Shown here piece by piece: positions 1-11,633 of a stretch of DNA of 64,000 bases. This stretch comes from Closterium sp. NIES-65 (lineage: Eukaryota; Streptophyta; Zygnematophyceae; Desmidiales; Closteriaceae), in the NCBI GenBank assembly GCA_948144175.1, contig CANXME010002122.1, positions 1 to 64,000 on the forward strand, in the 5' to 3' direction. How positions within the stretch are numbered: the stretch's first letter is position 1; each line of letters starts with the position of its first letter. Made by a program: the position numbers and the translations under genes. The notes under the pieces were generated by a model. It saw nothing but the letters and a program-made list of their open reading frames with translations, was not told where the DNA came from and searched no databases.

Positions 1-105
1 GCAAACAAACACACGAACATTCCATTCACTCCCAAATGCATTCGCACACACATACTCATACAAACAGACGGCAGGATGTCGTGCAATGTGAATTTGCACC
101 CAACA
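1..105 (-). repeat. 3' LTR of element A, cut by window start
   Basis: The last 105 bases of a minus-strand LTR (the start of U3 in element orientation), ending in ...CCCAACA directly before the polypurine tract complement. It matches 5765-5869. Confidence 0.93.
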
Positions 106-116
106 CACTCCCCCTC
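106..116 (-). other. Polypurine tract of element A
   Basis: Minus-strand GAGGGGGAGTG abuts the 3' LTR. This is the expected primer for plus-strand DNA synthesis, and every family member here has it in the same place. Confidence 0.85.
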
Positions 117-147
117 AGCCTGCCGGCTGCATCCCCATCATTCCATA

Positions 148-3100
148 CTAGTTCATGCTCATTCCACTCATCCGCACACAACGCCAATGAGGCTCATCCG
201 CAAGCCTCTTGGTGAGGAAGTCTGCTGGCTGCTGGTGAGTCTTGATGTAGATCGGATTCACCGTCCCCCTCTTCACCTCCTTACGCAGCCAGTGCCACTT
301 GATACGCATGTGCTTATTCAGCCCATGAAGCACAGCGTTTCCTGGCCATCCCAAGAGCTCCCTTGCTATCACAAAACAGCGGCGTAGCAACCTTTTGCTC
401 CTGGCCAATCTCCTCTAACAGCCTCCTCAGCCAAATCACCTCCTTCACCCCATGGAACATCGCCATGTACTCTGATTCCACAGAAGAGAGTGCTGTCTCC
501 GTCTGCTTCTTTGACCTCCAACTAACAGGTCCTCCTCCAACTACGCAGATGTATCCTCCCACAGATGAGGAATCCTCCTTCTCAGAGGCCCACGTAGCAT
601 CGGTAAAGCAAGTGAGAAAAAGCTTGCCTTCTCCAAGCCTCTCCCCCTTCTCTTTCAGCACCTCAACCCCTTTCTGCTTCACCTGTGCAGATGCGGAGTA
701 TTGAACTCCAATGCTTGGGTGAGAGTTCAGATACTTCACCACACGCTCAGCTGCATCCATCTGCTCCTCTGATGGATTCTGCACCACCCTAGCCAGCTGC
801 CCAACCGAGAAAGAGATGTCGGGCCTCGTGTGAACTGCTGCATACAAGAGGCTGCCCACCAAGGACTGAAATTGCTGCTGCTCCTCGGCTTCAACCCCTT
901 CATCCTCTGCAGCTTTCACAAGCTTGAATTCTGCTGGCAGGGGAGTTGCAACCTTGCGCTCATTCTCAATTCCGTACTTCTCCCCAAGCTCCTTGATGAA
1001 CTTCTCCTGGTGCAGCTTCAACCACCTGTGATCCAGATCCCTCTCCACGTGCATCCCCAGGTAGTACTTTACCTCCCCAAGGTTCTTGCACTTGAAGTTC
1101 TCCATCAGCTGCTGCTGCACCTTCTGGATCTCCTTCATGCTGCTGCTAAGAGAAGAATGTCATCCACATAGACCAGAAACAGCACCAGCTTCTCCCCCTC
1201 CCCCTTGAGAAAGAGGCTCTCATCACAGCTGCTGGTCCTGAATCCCACCTCCTCTAAAACAGCTGCCAACTTCTGGTACCAGCAGCGTGGCGCCTGCTTC
1301 AAACCGTAGATGGACTTTTTCAGCTTGCACACCCTGCCCGTACCATCCTCATACCCAGGTGGCTGCGTCATGAACACCTCCTCCTCTAAAATCCCATTGA
1401 GGAACGCCGTTGATATATCCATCTGAATGATGAATTTCCCACTAACGGTTGCATCTGCCAACAAGACACGGAGGGTAGGGGGTTTGGCAGTGGGAGCAAA
1501 GATCTCATTGAAGTCCCGCTTCTCCTTCTGCATAAACCCCTTAGCCACCAGCCTACTCTTGTAGATGGTGACCTGTCTCTTGTCATCGGTCTTGATCCTT
1601 AGCACCCACTTGCACTGTACGGCTTTCTTCCCCTCAGGCAGCACCACCAGCTCCCATGTCCCATTCTCTAGCAGGCTCTGGTACTCAGCATCTCTGGAAA
1701 CCAGCCACTTCTCCCTATCTGGTCCAGCTAATGCCTCCTCCATGCTAGCTGGTTCCTCTGGTGCAGGGGCAAGAAAACAGTAGGCAGGTTCATCCTCCTC
1801 ATCCAGATCATAGCCATGCGGTAGAATCAGCAATGCCTCCTCGGTCCCGAGCTGCTGCTCCGCTACATCAGCTCCTGCCGTCAGCTTCTTAGTGGCCATA
1901 CGGGTACGTCCTGGCCTGGAGACGGGTGTCTCCCATCCCCTCATAACAACACCCTTCGGCTTCTTAGTTTTTCCTTGCTGCTGCTCTCCTCCCTCGGATC
2001 CAGCAGCTCCACTAGTGCTACCGCTAGTCTCCACACCATCACCTTCACCAGCAGGTGCCTCCTGCACCTTCTCTCCATCACCAACCTCGGCAGCTGCCTC
2101 CTCTCCCTCCTCCCACACACTAGGAGTCAGGTCCAGCTGCATGGTGATCTGCTCCATCTGCTGGGACACCCTGGCCTCTGGCTGTTTCTCCCAGCTCCCA
2201 TACATCATGCCCTCAACAAACTTCACATCCCTGCTGTCAAACAACACACCCTTGGAAGGTTCCCACAGCAGCCATCCCTTGCTCTCAGCAGCCAGCCCCA
2301 AATGCACACACCAGATTGCACTCGCTCCCAACTTACTGCGGTAGGTCTTGGGGACGTGGGCGACTGCCATGCAACCGAACACCCTCAGCATGTCCACCGG
2401 CGGCTTCCTCCCAAGCCACCTCTCCAACGGCACCCACGAGTCATCCCCAACCTTTGTGAGTACCCTGTTCCTAGCGACGGTAGCGTGCCGAACAGCATGG
2501 GGCCACATGGAGTTGCCCAGCCCAGATTCTATGAGCAGCGCCCTAGCTGTCTCCAGAATTGTCCGGTTCGCCCGTTCTGCTACACCGTTAGACTGTGGGG
2601 TGTAAGCCGTGGTCAGCTCCCTCTGGATGCCCTGCTTCTTGAGCCAGGCCGTCATCTCAGCTCCAAGGAACTCACCACCCCGATCTGTCCTAATCCGCTT
2701 TACCACACACTCCGCTTGCTTCTCCACTAACGGCAGCCAATCGTCCCGAATCGTAGAGGCGGCGTAATCTTTCTGCTTCAGTGGATACGCCCACATTAGC
2801 CTGCTCCAGTCATCCACTATGGTTAGGAAGTACCGCTCCCCCTTGTGCCCTTGCACCGGCAGCGGCCCCACCAAGTCCATGTGGACCAGCTCCAACGGCT
2901 TTTTGCTCCTGCCAGCCACACTATGGAAGGGAAAACGGGTGAACTTTGAAAGGAGGCAAATTTCACAGTTATCATCGGGTGGTTGTCCGTTCAGCTTCAA
3001 GCCCTTAACAGCTCCATCCTTCTCCAGCTGCTTCAGCAAAGGCATTGCGACATGCCCCAAACGTCGGTGTGCAGTTGCCCAATCCGTCTCCCCAGATCTG

Positions 3101-4728
3101 GCCGACACTTTCACACCAACCCCTCCAACGGCATTGCACTCCCCCTGGGATGCAGACCCCTCTCCAGCCTGCCCCCCACCGTGCCACGCTAATGCCGGCA
3201 GCTGCCACATGGATCTGTACACGTCCGTACTCTCGTGCAGATCCCAAAGCACCCGATTGCCCAGCTGCCCCTTGTAAGTGCGTGCCCCATCCGTGCTAGT
3301 GCTTACCCCAGCCTTGCCAAGCTTACGGAGGGAGATGAGGTTGGCCTTGAGTTCAGGAACAAGGAGAACGTCGTGCAGCACCACCGGCTTGCCATCCGCT
3401 CCCTTAAACGCAGCTCGTCCCGCACCAGCCACCTTCAGCGCGTGTCCAGAGGCAGAGCACACCTCGTTGATCGGTGCAGCTTGTACGTGGTCCAGCAGGT
3501 CTTTTCGCGGCGTCATCGTCCAAGCAGCGCCCGTGTCCAACACCCAATAGTCCAGGGGATGCAGCTCTGCTCCAACCTTAGCAGAGGCGTCTCCTTGCTC
3601 CCCCTTGTCTCCCATATGGAAGAATTGGCCCGCGGTGCGCTCCTTCTTCTTCTCCGCACCGCCGTTGCCCTTCAGGTTGTTGTCGGACGAATCAGCGACC
3701 ATGTTCGCGCCGTTTTTCTGGTTCCTCCGCGCGCTGCCATCCTGGTGACGATTCTGGGGGGTCCATCCATCGGGTTTCTTATAGCACAAAAACCAGGGGT
3801 GCCCCTCCTTCTCACAATACCAGCAACTCCCTTTCATTTTGCCACCAGCACCCGACTTGCCCCCACGTCCAGATTTCGCACCGCGACCCCACCCGGTACC
3901 TCCTTGTTGGTCGTTGGAGTCGTCGTCCTTCTTAGCACCGCGTCCAGCACCACCAAAGCCACGTCCTCTGCCACGTCGGCTCCCTTGCATCCCGTAGCCG
4001 CTGCTGCCGTCGTCTCCACCCCTCAGTTGACGGCGACGGAAGTCCTCCTCTAGAATCTTTGTCCGCACCCACTCGAGTGTCCACGAGCTCTGGTTCTGCG
4101 GCAGGCTCAATCCGCTCGTGAATTGAAGCCACGATTCCGGCAGCAGCGAGAGCATCTTCAGGCATTTGGTCTGCTCCGGGTAGGTGATTCCCGCGGTCGC
4201 CAACTTCGCGTAGAGGTCGCGCAATTTGTCCAGGACAGGTTGCACCGGCTCTCCCTCGCTCAGGCGCAACGCGGACAGCTCCCTCTCCAGCATCAATGTT
4301 GCAACAACGGAGGTTGGGGCGTGCAGCTCCTTCAACACGGTCCACGCCTTCGGACCGCACTCAACCTCCGGCAGCAGGTGCATGACGTGGTGACGCTGGT
4401 TCAGCTCCAAACTCTGCGACATCAAGTAGTAGCCAGCCGAGGCGCGCTCGTCCCAATCTTCCTGAAGGGCGGGGTCACTCGGTCTAGGCTCCTCCCCAAT
4501 CATTAGTTTCAGCAAACCGATCTGACGGAAATAGAGTTGCATTTTCCAGGCCCAATCATCATAGCCCTCACCATTGAACTTCTCGACGGTGAAGTTTTTC
4601 AGCACCTCCTTGATCAGCGAGCCCTGGCTTGTTCGCGCTCCCCTTGGCGCAGAAACACCAGAATCTTGGCTGCCGCTACGATCTTGGGCTGAAGATTCAC
4701 CAGCTACCGCCGAGGTGTTGCCCGCCAT
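148..4728 (-). pseudogene. copia gag-pol of element A with two one-base indels
   Basis: Same polyprotein as element B. Reading from ATG at 4728, gag, zinc knuckle, protease, integrase and reverse transcriptase up to and just beyond YVDD are intact. A missing A in the run at 1148-1149 (two A here, three in B) shifts the frame. The frame is open again from 1138 down to an extra T at 338-340 (three T here, two in B), which shifts the RNase H end. The two indels cancel in length, so body A equals body B. Both are homopolymer changes within 1.2 kb of the window edge, so consensus error is as likely as true decay. As written, the C-terminal connection and RNase H domains are not translated in frame. 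Confidence 0.88.
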
Positions 4729-4757
4729 AGCTACCTATAACGAGGATCACTATAACG

Positions 4758-4771
4758 TGGCTCTGATACCA
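4758..4771 (-). other. Primer binding site of element A (tRNA-iMet)
   Basis: Minus-strand TGGTATCAGAGCCA, three bases inside the 5' LTR. It is complementary to the 3' end of plant-type initiator tRNA-Met over 14 bases. Confidence 0.9.
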
Positions 4772-4774
4772 GCT

Positions 4775-5869
4775 TGTTGGTGCAAGGGCCTAATAAACTC
4801 AAGCTATTAAGACTTTATCAGACTTAAAACCTCTCCTCGGGGTCACCTCCAAGGGTCCTTGGGTGCCTGGTACAAGACCAGCCCCTATCCTCGGGTCCGA
4901 GTTTGTAGAGAGAGGGATCAAGAGGGACTTAGTCAAAACAGCAAGAGTACCTTGAACGTCGCGCAGCGTATCGTGCAGACCGTCGATCGGATTAAGCTGA
5001 GAATTTCCTATATCGAAGCTCACTCTAAGAGCTTTAAAATAAGCCAAGTTGCCTCGCGAAAAGTTCTGCCATTACGAAGTTATGGCTCGGACAGCGTTAG
5101 CATAGCGTTGGAGTGCTAGTATACTAGCGTTGACTCGGGTAGCATTCCGCCGTCGCACCGTGTAGAAAGGAAATTCCAGCAAGGAAGGAATTCGCTTGAA
5201 TCAATTTAAAACTATATTCAGGTACAAACAGAGAAGGAATATATAGTCCTAGCTAGCAAGGACCTTGGGAATCAACCTGGGAAGAACCAGGGATGATCCC
5301 AAATAATTCCAAGCAACAGAACCAACCTGGCTGGACAAAACAGCAGGTGGTAGGTTGGTAAACAACCTCTGGTTCTGTTTTTCCAACCTGGGAAAACAAC
5401 AACCAGGTTCAGGTCCTAAAAACAGAACCTGTTTTGTCTTTGCCCAACCAGCCAAATGCTGGTTCCGCTGGTTTCCCCTGGCCCTGTAGCATGCAGATAC
5501 AGACAAACAACATCCAACCTTCACCTAAATTGTACCTCTATAGTGCCTGCCCTGCTACACTATAGTCACCCAAACAAAACAGTACAATTTCGAGTTGGAT
5601 AGAACGGAATCTGCACAATCAATTCAACCGAACTGCAAAGCTTCCATCTTGGGTTCCTTTGCGAGCTCGTCCTTTCTGCTTGTACTGTTCATAGTGCGTA
5701 CAATGTTGTGCCGAAGCGCATAATGCGCGAGTACCTGCAAATGCTTCAAGCGAAAATTGCGAAAGCAAACAAACACACGAACATTCCATTCACTCCCAAA
5801 TGCATTCGCACACACATACTCATACAAACAGACGGCAGGATGTCGTGCAATGTGAATTTGCACCCAACA
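4775..5869 (-). repeat. Shared LTR: 5' LTR of A and 3' LTR of B
   Basis: A 1095 bp LTR with TG...CA ends on the minus strand. It serves as the upstream LTR of A and the downstream LTR of B. I saw one substitution against the LTR at 10539-11633 (near 5698, ATAGTGCG against ATAGCGCG). Both A/B LTRs end ...CCTTGCACCAACA, whereas C and D have ...CCTTACACCAACA, so they share a private base. Confidence 0.93.
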
Positions 5870-5880
5870 CACTCCCCCTC
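5870..5880 (-). other. Polypurine tract of element B
   Basis: Minus-strand GAGGGGGAGTG directly before the LTR at 4775-5869. Confidence 0.85.
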
Positions 5881-5911
5881 AGCCTGCCGGCTGCATCCCC
5901 ATCATTCCATA

Positions 5912-8900
5912 CTAGTTCATGCTCATTCCACTCATCCGCACACAACGCCAATGAGGCTCATCCGCAAGCCTCTTGGTGAGGAAGTCTGCTGGCTGCTGGT
6001 GAGTCTTGATGTAGATCGGATTCACCGTCCCCCTCTTCACCTCCTTACGCAGCCAGTGCCACTTGATACGCATGTGCTTATTCAGCCCATGAAGCACAGC
6101 GTTCCTGGCCATCCCAAGAGCTCCCTTGCTATCACAAAACAGCGGCGTAGCAACCTTTTGCTCCTGGCCAATCTCCTCTAACAGCCTCCTCAGCCAAATC
6201 ACCTCCTTCACCCCATGGAACATCGCCATGTACTCTGATTCCACAGAAGAGAGTGCTGTCTCCGTCTGCTTCTTTGACCTCCAACTAACAGGTCCTCCTC
6301 CAACTACGCAGATGTATCCTCCCACAGATGAGGAATCCTCCTTCTCAGAGGCCCACGTAGCATCGGTAAAGCAAGTGAGAAAAAGCTTGCCTTCTCCAAG
6401 CCTCTCCCCCTTCTCTTTCAGCACCTCAACCCCTTTCTGCTTCACCTGTGCAGATGCGGAGTATTGAACTCCAATGCTTGGGTGAGAGTTCAGATACTTC
6501 ACCACACGCTCAGCTGCATCCATCTGCTCCTCTGATGGATTCTGCACCACCCTAGCCAGCTGCCCAACCGAGAAAGAGATGTCGGGCCTCGTGTGAACTG
6601 CTGCATACAAGAGGCTGCCCACCAAGGACTGAAATTGCTGCTGCTCCTCGGCTTCAACCCCTTCATCCTCTGCAGCTTTCACAAGCTTGAATTCTGCTGG
6701 CAGGGGAGTTGCAACCTTGCGCTCATTCTCAATTCCGTACTTCTCCCCAAGCTCCTTGATGAACTTCTCCTGGTGCAGCTTCAACCACCTGTGATCCAGA
6801 TCCCTCTCCACGTGCATCCCCAGGTAGTACTTTACCTCCCCAAGGTTCTTGCACTTGAAGTTCTCCATCAGCTGCTGCTGCACCTTCTGGATCTCCTTCA
6901 TGCTGCTGCTAAAGAGAAGAATGTCATCCACATAGACCAGAAACAGCACCAGCTTCTCCCCCTCCCCCTTGAGAAAGAGGCTCTCATCACAGCTGCTGGT
7001 CCTGAATCCCACCTCCTCTAAAACAGCTGCCAACTTCTGGTACCAGCAGCGTGGCGCCTGCTTCAAACCGTAGATGGACTTTTTCAGCTTGCACACCCTG
7101 CCCGTACCATCCTCATACCCAGGTGGCTGCGTCATGAACACCTCCTCCTCTAAAATCCCATTGAGGAACGCCGTTGATATATCCATCTGAATGATGAATT
7201 TCCCACTAACGGTTGCATCTGCCAACAAGACACGGAGGGTAGGGGGTTTGGCAGTGGGAGCAAAGATCTCATTGAAGTCCCGCTTCTCCTTCTGCATAAA
7301 CCCCTTAGCCACCAGCCTACTCTTGTAGATGGTGACCTGTCTCTTGTCATCGGTCTTGATCCTTAGCACCCACTTGCACTGTACGGCTTTCTTCCCCTCA
7401 GGCAGCACCACCAGCTCCCATGTCCCATTCTCTAGCAGGCTCTGGTACTCAGCATCTCTGGAAACCAGCCACTTCTCCCTATCTGGTCCAGCTAATGCCT
7501 CCTCCATGCTAGCTGGTTCCTCTGGTGCAGGGGCAAGAAAACAGTAGGCAGGTTCATCCTCCTCATCCAGATCATAGCCATGCGGTAGAATCAGCAATGC
7601 CTCCTCGGTCCCGAGCTGCTGCTCCGCTACATCAGCTCCTGCCGTCAGCTTCTTAGTGGCCATACGGGTACGTCCTGGCCTGGAGACGGGTGTCTCCCAT
7701 CCCCTCATAACAACACCCTTCGGCTTCTTAGTTTTTCCTTGCTGCTGCTCTCCTCCCTCGGATCCAGCAGCTCCACTAGTGCTACCGCTAGTCTCCACAC
7801 CATCACCTTCACCAGCAGGTGCCTCCTGCACCTTCTCTCCATCACCAACCTCGGCAGCTGCCTCCTCTCCCTCCTCCCACACACTAGGAGTCAGGTCCAG
7901 CTGCATGGTGATCTGCTCCATCTGCTGGGACACCCTGGCCTCTGGCTGTTTCTCCCAGCTCCCATACATCATGCCCTCAACAAACTTCACATCCCTGCTG
8001 TCAAACAACACACCCTTGGAAGGTTCCCACAGCAGCCATCCCTTGCTCTCAGCAGCCAGCCCCAAATGCACACACCAGATTGCACTCGCTCCCAACTTAC
8101 TGCGGTAGGTCTTGGGGACGTGGGCGACTGCCATGCAACCGAACACCCTCAGCATGTCCACCGGCGGCTTCCTCCCAAGCCACCTCTCCAACGGCACCCA
8201 CGAGTCATCCCCAACCTTTGTGAGTACCCTGTTCCTAGCGACGGTAGCGTGCCGAACAGCATGGGGCCACATGGAGTTGCCCAGCCCAGATTCTATGAGC
8301 AGCGCCCTAGCTGTCTCCAGAATTGTCCGGTTCGCCCGTTCTGCTACACCGTTAGACTGTGGGGTGTAAGCCGTGGTCAGCTCCCTCTGGATGCCCTGCT
8401 TCTTGAGCCAGGCCGTCATCTCAGCTCCAAGGAACTCACCACCCCGATCTGTCCTAATCCGCTTTACCACACACTCCGCTTGCTTCTCCACTAACGGCAG
8501 CCAATCGTCCCGAATCGTAGAGGCGGCGTAATCTTTCTGCTTCAGTGGATACGCCCACATTAGCCTGCTCCAGTCATCCACTATGGTTAGGAAGTACCGC
8601 TCCCCCTTGTGCCCTTGCACCGGCAGCGGCCCCACCAAGTCCATGTGGACCAGCTCCAACGGCTTTTTGCTCCTGCCAGCCACACTATGGAAGGGAAAAC
8701 GGGTGAACTTTGAAAGGAGGCAAATTTCACAGTTATCATCGGGTGGTTGTCCGTTCAGCTTCAAGCCCTTAACAGCTCCATCCTTCTCCAGCTGCTTCAG
8801 CAAAGGCATTGCGACATGCCCCAAACGTCGGTGTGCAGTTGCCCAATCCGTCTCCCCAGATCTGGCCGACACTTTCACACCAACCCCTCCAACGGCATTG

Positions 8901-10492
8901 CACTCCCCCTGGGATGCAGACCCCTCTCCAGCCTGCCCCCCACCGTGCCACGCTAATGCCGGCAGCTGCCACATGGATCTGTACACGTCCGTACTCTCGT
9001 GCAGATCCCAAAGCACCCGATTGCCCAGCTGCCCCTTGTAAGTGCGTGCCCCATCCGTGCTAGTGCTTACCCCAGCCTTGCCAAGCTTACGGAGGGAGAT
9101 GAGGTTGGCCTTGAGTTCAGGAACAAGGAGAACGTCGTGCAGCACCACCGGCTTGCCATCCGCTCCCTTAAACGCAGCTCGTCCCGCACCAGCCACCTTC
9201 AGCGCGTGTCCAGAGGCAGAGCACACCTCGTTGATCGGTGCAGCTTGTACGTGGTCCAGCAGGTCTTTTCGCGGCGTCATCGTCCAAGCAGCGCCCGTGT
9301 CCAACACCCAATAGTCCAGGGGATGCAGCTCTGCTCCAACCTTAGCAGAGGCGTCTCCTTGCTCCCCCTTGTCTCCCATATGGAAGAATTGGCCCGCGGT
9401 GCGCTCCTTCTTCTTCTCCGCACCGCCGTTGCCCTTCAGGTTGTTGTCGGACGAATCAGCGACCATGTTCGCGCCGTTTTTCTGGTTCCTCCGCGCGCTG
9501 CCATCCTGGTGACGATTCTGGGGGGTCCATCCATCGGGTTTCTTATAGCACAAAAACCAGGGGTGCCCCTCCTTCTCACAATACCAGCAACTCCCTTTCA
9601 TTTTGCCACCAGCACCCGACTTGCCCCCACGTCCAGATTTCGCACCGCGACCCCACCCGGTACCTCCTTGTTGGTCGTTGGAGTCGTCGTCCTTCTTAGC
9701 ACCGCGTCCAGCACCACCAAAGCCACGTCCTCTGCCACGTCGGCTCCCTTGCATCCCGTAGCCGCTGCTGCCGTCGTCTCCACCCCTCAGTTGACGGCGA
9801 CGGAAGTCCTCCTCTAGAATCTTTGTCCGCACCCACTCGAGTGTCCACGAGCTCTGGTTCTGCGGCAGGCTCAATCCGCTCGTGAATTGAAGCCACGATT
9901 CCGGCAGCAGCGAGAGCATCTTCAGGCATTTGGTCTGCTCCGGGTAGGTGATTCCCGCGGTCGCCAACTTCGCGTAGAGGTCGCGCAATTTGTCCAGGAC
10001 AGGTTGCACCGGCTCTCCCTCGCTCAGGCGCAACGCGGACAGCTCCCTCTCCAGCATCAATGTTGCAACAACGGAGGTTGGGGCGTGCAGCTCCTTCAAC
10101 ACGGTCCACGCCTTCGGACCGCACTCAACCTCCGGCAGCAGGTGCATGACGTGGTGACGCTGGTTCAGCTCCAAACTCTGCGACATCAAGTAGTAGCCAG
10201 CCGAGGCGCGCTCGTCCCAATCTTCCTGAAGGGCGGGGTCACTCGGTCTAGGCTCCTCCCCAATCATTAGTTTCAGCAAACCGATCTGACGGAAATAGAG
10301 TTGCATTTTCCAGGCCCAATCATCATAGCCCTCACCATTGAACTTCTCGACGGTGAAGTTTTTCAGCACCTCCTTGATCAGCGAGCCCTGGCTTGTTCGC
10401 GCTCCCCTTGGCGCAGAAACACCAGAATCTTGGCTGCCGCTACGATCTTGGGCTGAAGATTCACCAGCTACCGCCGAGGTGTTGCCCGCCAT
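5912..10492 (-). CDS. copia gag-pol polyprotein, element B (intact)
   Basis: One uninterrupted 1526-codon ORF, the usual single-ORF copia form, encoding everything needed to copy and insert the element. Domains by residue: gag about 40-240; RGG/Gly-Arg-rich stretch 237-298; CCHC zinc knuckle C302-C305-H310-C315; aspartic protease DTG at 398-400; integrase zinc site H554-H559-C588-C591; integrase core D618, D682, E718 (D,D35E spacing); acidic/Ser-rich linker about 870-950; reverse transcriptase with D1104 and YVDD 1187-1190; RNase H with D1377, E1418, D1454, D1503. No envelope or chromodomain is visible. The ATG lies 32 bases after the primer site and is the first in-frame start. Gag and Pol share one frame, so how the Gag:Pol ratio is set is not evident. 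Transcription is expected from the LTR at 10539-11633. Confidence 0.96.
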   Translation of the reverse strand: MAGNTSAVAGESSAQDRSGSQDSGVSAPRGARTSQGSLIKEVLKNFTVEKFNGEGYDDWAWKMQLYFRQIGLLKLMIGEEPRPSDPALQEDWDERASAGYYLMSQSLELNQRHHVMHLLPEVECGPKAWTVLKELHAPTSVVATLMLERELSALRLSEGEPVQPVLDKLRDLYAKLATAGITYPEQTKCLKMLSLLPESWLQFTSGLSLPQNQSSWTLEWVRTKILEEDFRRRQLRGGDDGSSGYGMQGSRRGRGRGFGGAGRGAKKDDDSNDQQGGTGWGRGAKSGRGGKSGAGGKMKGSCWYCEKEGHPWFLCYKKPDGWTPQNRHQDGSARRNQKNGANMVADSSDNNLKGNGGAEKKKERTAGQFFHMGDKGEQGDASAKVGAELHPLDYWVLDTGAAWTMTPRKDLLDHVQAAPINEVCSASGHALKVAGAGRAAFKGADGKPVVLHDVLLVPELKANLISLRKLGKAGVSTSTDGARTYKGQLGNRVLWDLHESTDVYRSMWQLPALAWHGGGQAGEGSASQGECNAVGGVGVKVSARSGETDWATAHRRLGHVAMPLLKQLEKDGAVKGLKLNGQPPDDNCEICLLSKFTRFPFHSVAGRSKKPLELVHMDLVGPLPVQGHKGERYFLTIVDDWSRLMWAYPLKQKDYAASTIRDDWLPLVEKQAECVVKRIRTDRGGEFLGAEMTAWLKKQGIQRELTTAYTPQSNGVAERANRTILETARALLIESGLGNSMWPHAVRHATVARNRVLTKVGDDSWVPLERWLGRKPPVDMLRVFGCMAVAHVPKTYRSKLGASAIWCVHLGLAAESKGWLLWEPSKGVLFDSRDVKFVEGMMYGSWEKQPEARVSQQMEQITMQLDLTPSVWEEGEEAAAEVGDGEKVQEAPAGEGDGVETSGSTSGAAGSEGGEQQQGKTKKPKGVVMRGWETPVSRPGRTRMATKKLTAGADVAEQQLGTEEALLILPHGYDLDEEDEPAYCFLAPAPEEPASMEEALAGPDREKWLVSRDAEYQSLLENGTWELVVLPEGKKAVQCKWVLRIKTDDKRQVTIYKSRLVAKGFMQKEKRDFNEIFAPTAKPPTLRVLLADATVSGKFIIQMDISTAFLNGILEEEVFMTQPPGYEDGTGRVCKLKKSIYGLKQAPRCWYQKLAAVLEEVGFRTSSCDESLFLKGEGEKLVLFLVYVDDILLFSSSMKEIQKVQQQLMENFKCKNLGEVKYYLGMHVERDLDHRWLKLHQEKFIKELGEKYGIENERKVATPLPAEFKLVKAAEDEGVEAEEQQQFQSLVGSLLYAAVHTRPDISFSVGQLARVVQNPSEEQMDAAERVVKYLNSHPSIGVQYSASAQVKQKGVEVLKEKGERLGEGKLFLTCFTDATWASEKEDSSSVGGYICVVGGGPVSWRSKKQTETALSSVESEYMAMFHGVKEVIWLRRLLEEIGQEQKVATPLFCDSKGALGMARNAVLHGLNKHMRIKWHWLRKEVKRGTVNPIYIKTHQQPADFLTKRLADEPHWRCVRMSGMSMN

Positions 10493-10521
10493 AGCTACCT
10501 ATAACGAGGATCACTATAACG

Positions 10522-10535
10522 TGGCTCTGATACCA
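10522..10535 (-). other. Primer binding site of element B (tRNA-iMet)
   Basis: Minus-strand TGGTATCAGAGCCA after a three-base AGC spacer from the LTR. It pairs with the tRNA-iMet 3' end over 14 bases. Confidence 0.9.
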
Positions 10536-10538
10536 GCT

Positions 10539-11633
10539 TGTTGGTGCAAGGGCCTAATAAACTCAAGCTATTAAGACTTTATCAGACTTAAAACCTCTCC
10601 TCGGGGTCACCTCCAAGGGTCCTTGGGTGCCTGGTACAAGACCAGCCCCTATCCTCGGGTCCGAGTTTGTAGAGAGAGGGATCAAGAGGGACTTAGTCAA
10701 AACAGCAAGAGTACCTTGAACGTCGCGCAGCGTATCGTGCAGACCGTCGATCGGATTAAGCTGAGAATTTCCTATATCGAAGCTCACTCTAAGAGCTTTA
10801 AAATAAGCCAAGTTGCCTCGCGAAAAGTTCTGCCATTACGAAGTTATGGCTCGGACAGCGTTAGCATAGCGTTGGAGTGCTAGTATACTAGCGTTGACTC
10901 GGGTAGCATTCCGCCGTCGCACCGTGTAGAAAGGAAATTCCAGCAAGGAAGGAATTCGCTTGAATCAATTTAAAACTATATTCAGGTACAAACAGAGAAG
11001 GAATATATAGTCCTAGCTAGCAAGGACCTTGGGAATCAACCTGGGAAGAACCAGGGATGATCCCAAATAATTCCAAGCAACAGAACCAACCTGGCTGGAC
11101 AAAACAGCAGGTGGTAGGTTGGTAAACAACCTCTGGTTCTGTTTTTCCAACCTGGGAAAACAACAACCAGGTTCAGGTCCTAAAAACAGAACCTGTTTTG
11201 TCTTTGCCCAACCAGCCAAATGCTGGTTCCGCTGGTTTCCCCTGGCCCTGTAGCATGCAGATACAGACAAACAACATCCAACCTTCACCTAAATTGTACC
11301 TCTATAGTGCCTGCCCTGCTACACTATAGTCACCCAAACAAAACAGTACAATTTCGAGTTGGATAGAACGGAATCTGCACAATCAATTCAACCGAACTGC
11401 AAAGCTTCCATCTTGGGTTCCTTTGCGAGCTCGTCCTTTCTGCTTGTACTGTTCATAGCGCGTACAATGTTGTGCCGAAGCGCATAATGCGCGAGTACCT
11501 GCAAATGCTTCAAGCGAAAATTGCGAAAGCAAACAAACACACGAACATTCCATTCACTCCCAAATGCATTCGCACACACATACTCATACAAACAGACGGC
11601 AGGATGTCGTGCAATGTGAATTTGCACCCAACA
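10539..11633 (-). repeat. 5' LTR of element B
   Basis: Complete 1095 bp LTR on the minus strand with TG...CA ends. It carries the putative promoter of B and forms the right edge of the A-B array against H1. Confidence 0.95.
11003..11009 (-). promoter_or_regulatory. Putative TATA box in LTR of element B
   Basis: Minus-strand TATATAT at LTR position 625, where C and D have their TATA-like runs. It lies downstream of the GGTT/AACC-rich U3 block. The transcription start itself is not visible. Confidence 0.5.

Larger units (their letters stand above)
1..11633 (-). mobile_element. Tandem copia elements A and B sharing one LTR
   Basis: Layout on the minus strand is LTR-body-LTR-body-LTR: LTR 1-105 (cut by the window edge), body A 106-4774, LTR 4775-5869, body B 5870-10538, LTR 10539-11633. 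Both bodies are 4669 bp and encode the same protein where readable. The right flank 11634-11638 is ACAGG, so that 5-mer is expected at the left edge outside the window. The array interrupts the reverse transcriptase region of older copy H1. Such arrays can arise by unequal crossover between LTRs, by integration of a multimer, or as an assembly artefact; the sequence alone does not decide. Confidence 0.9.
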
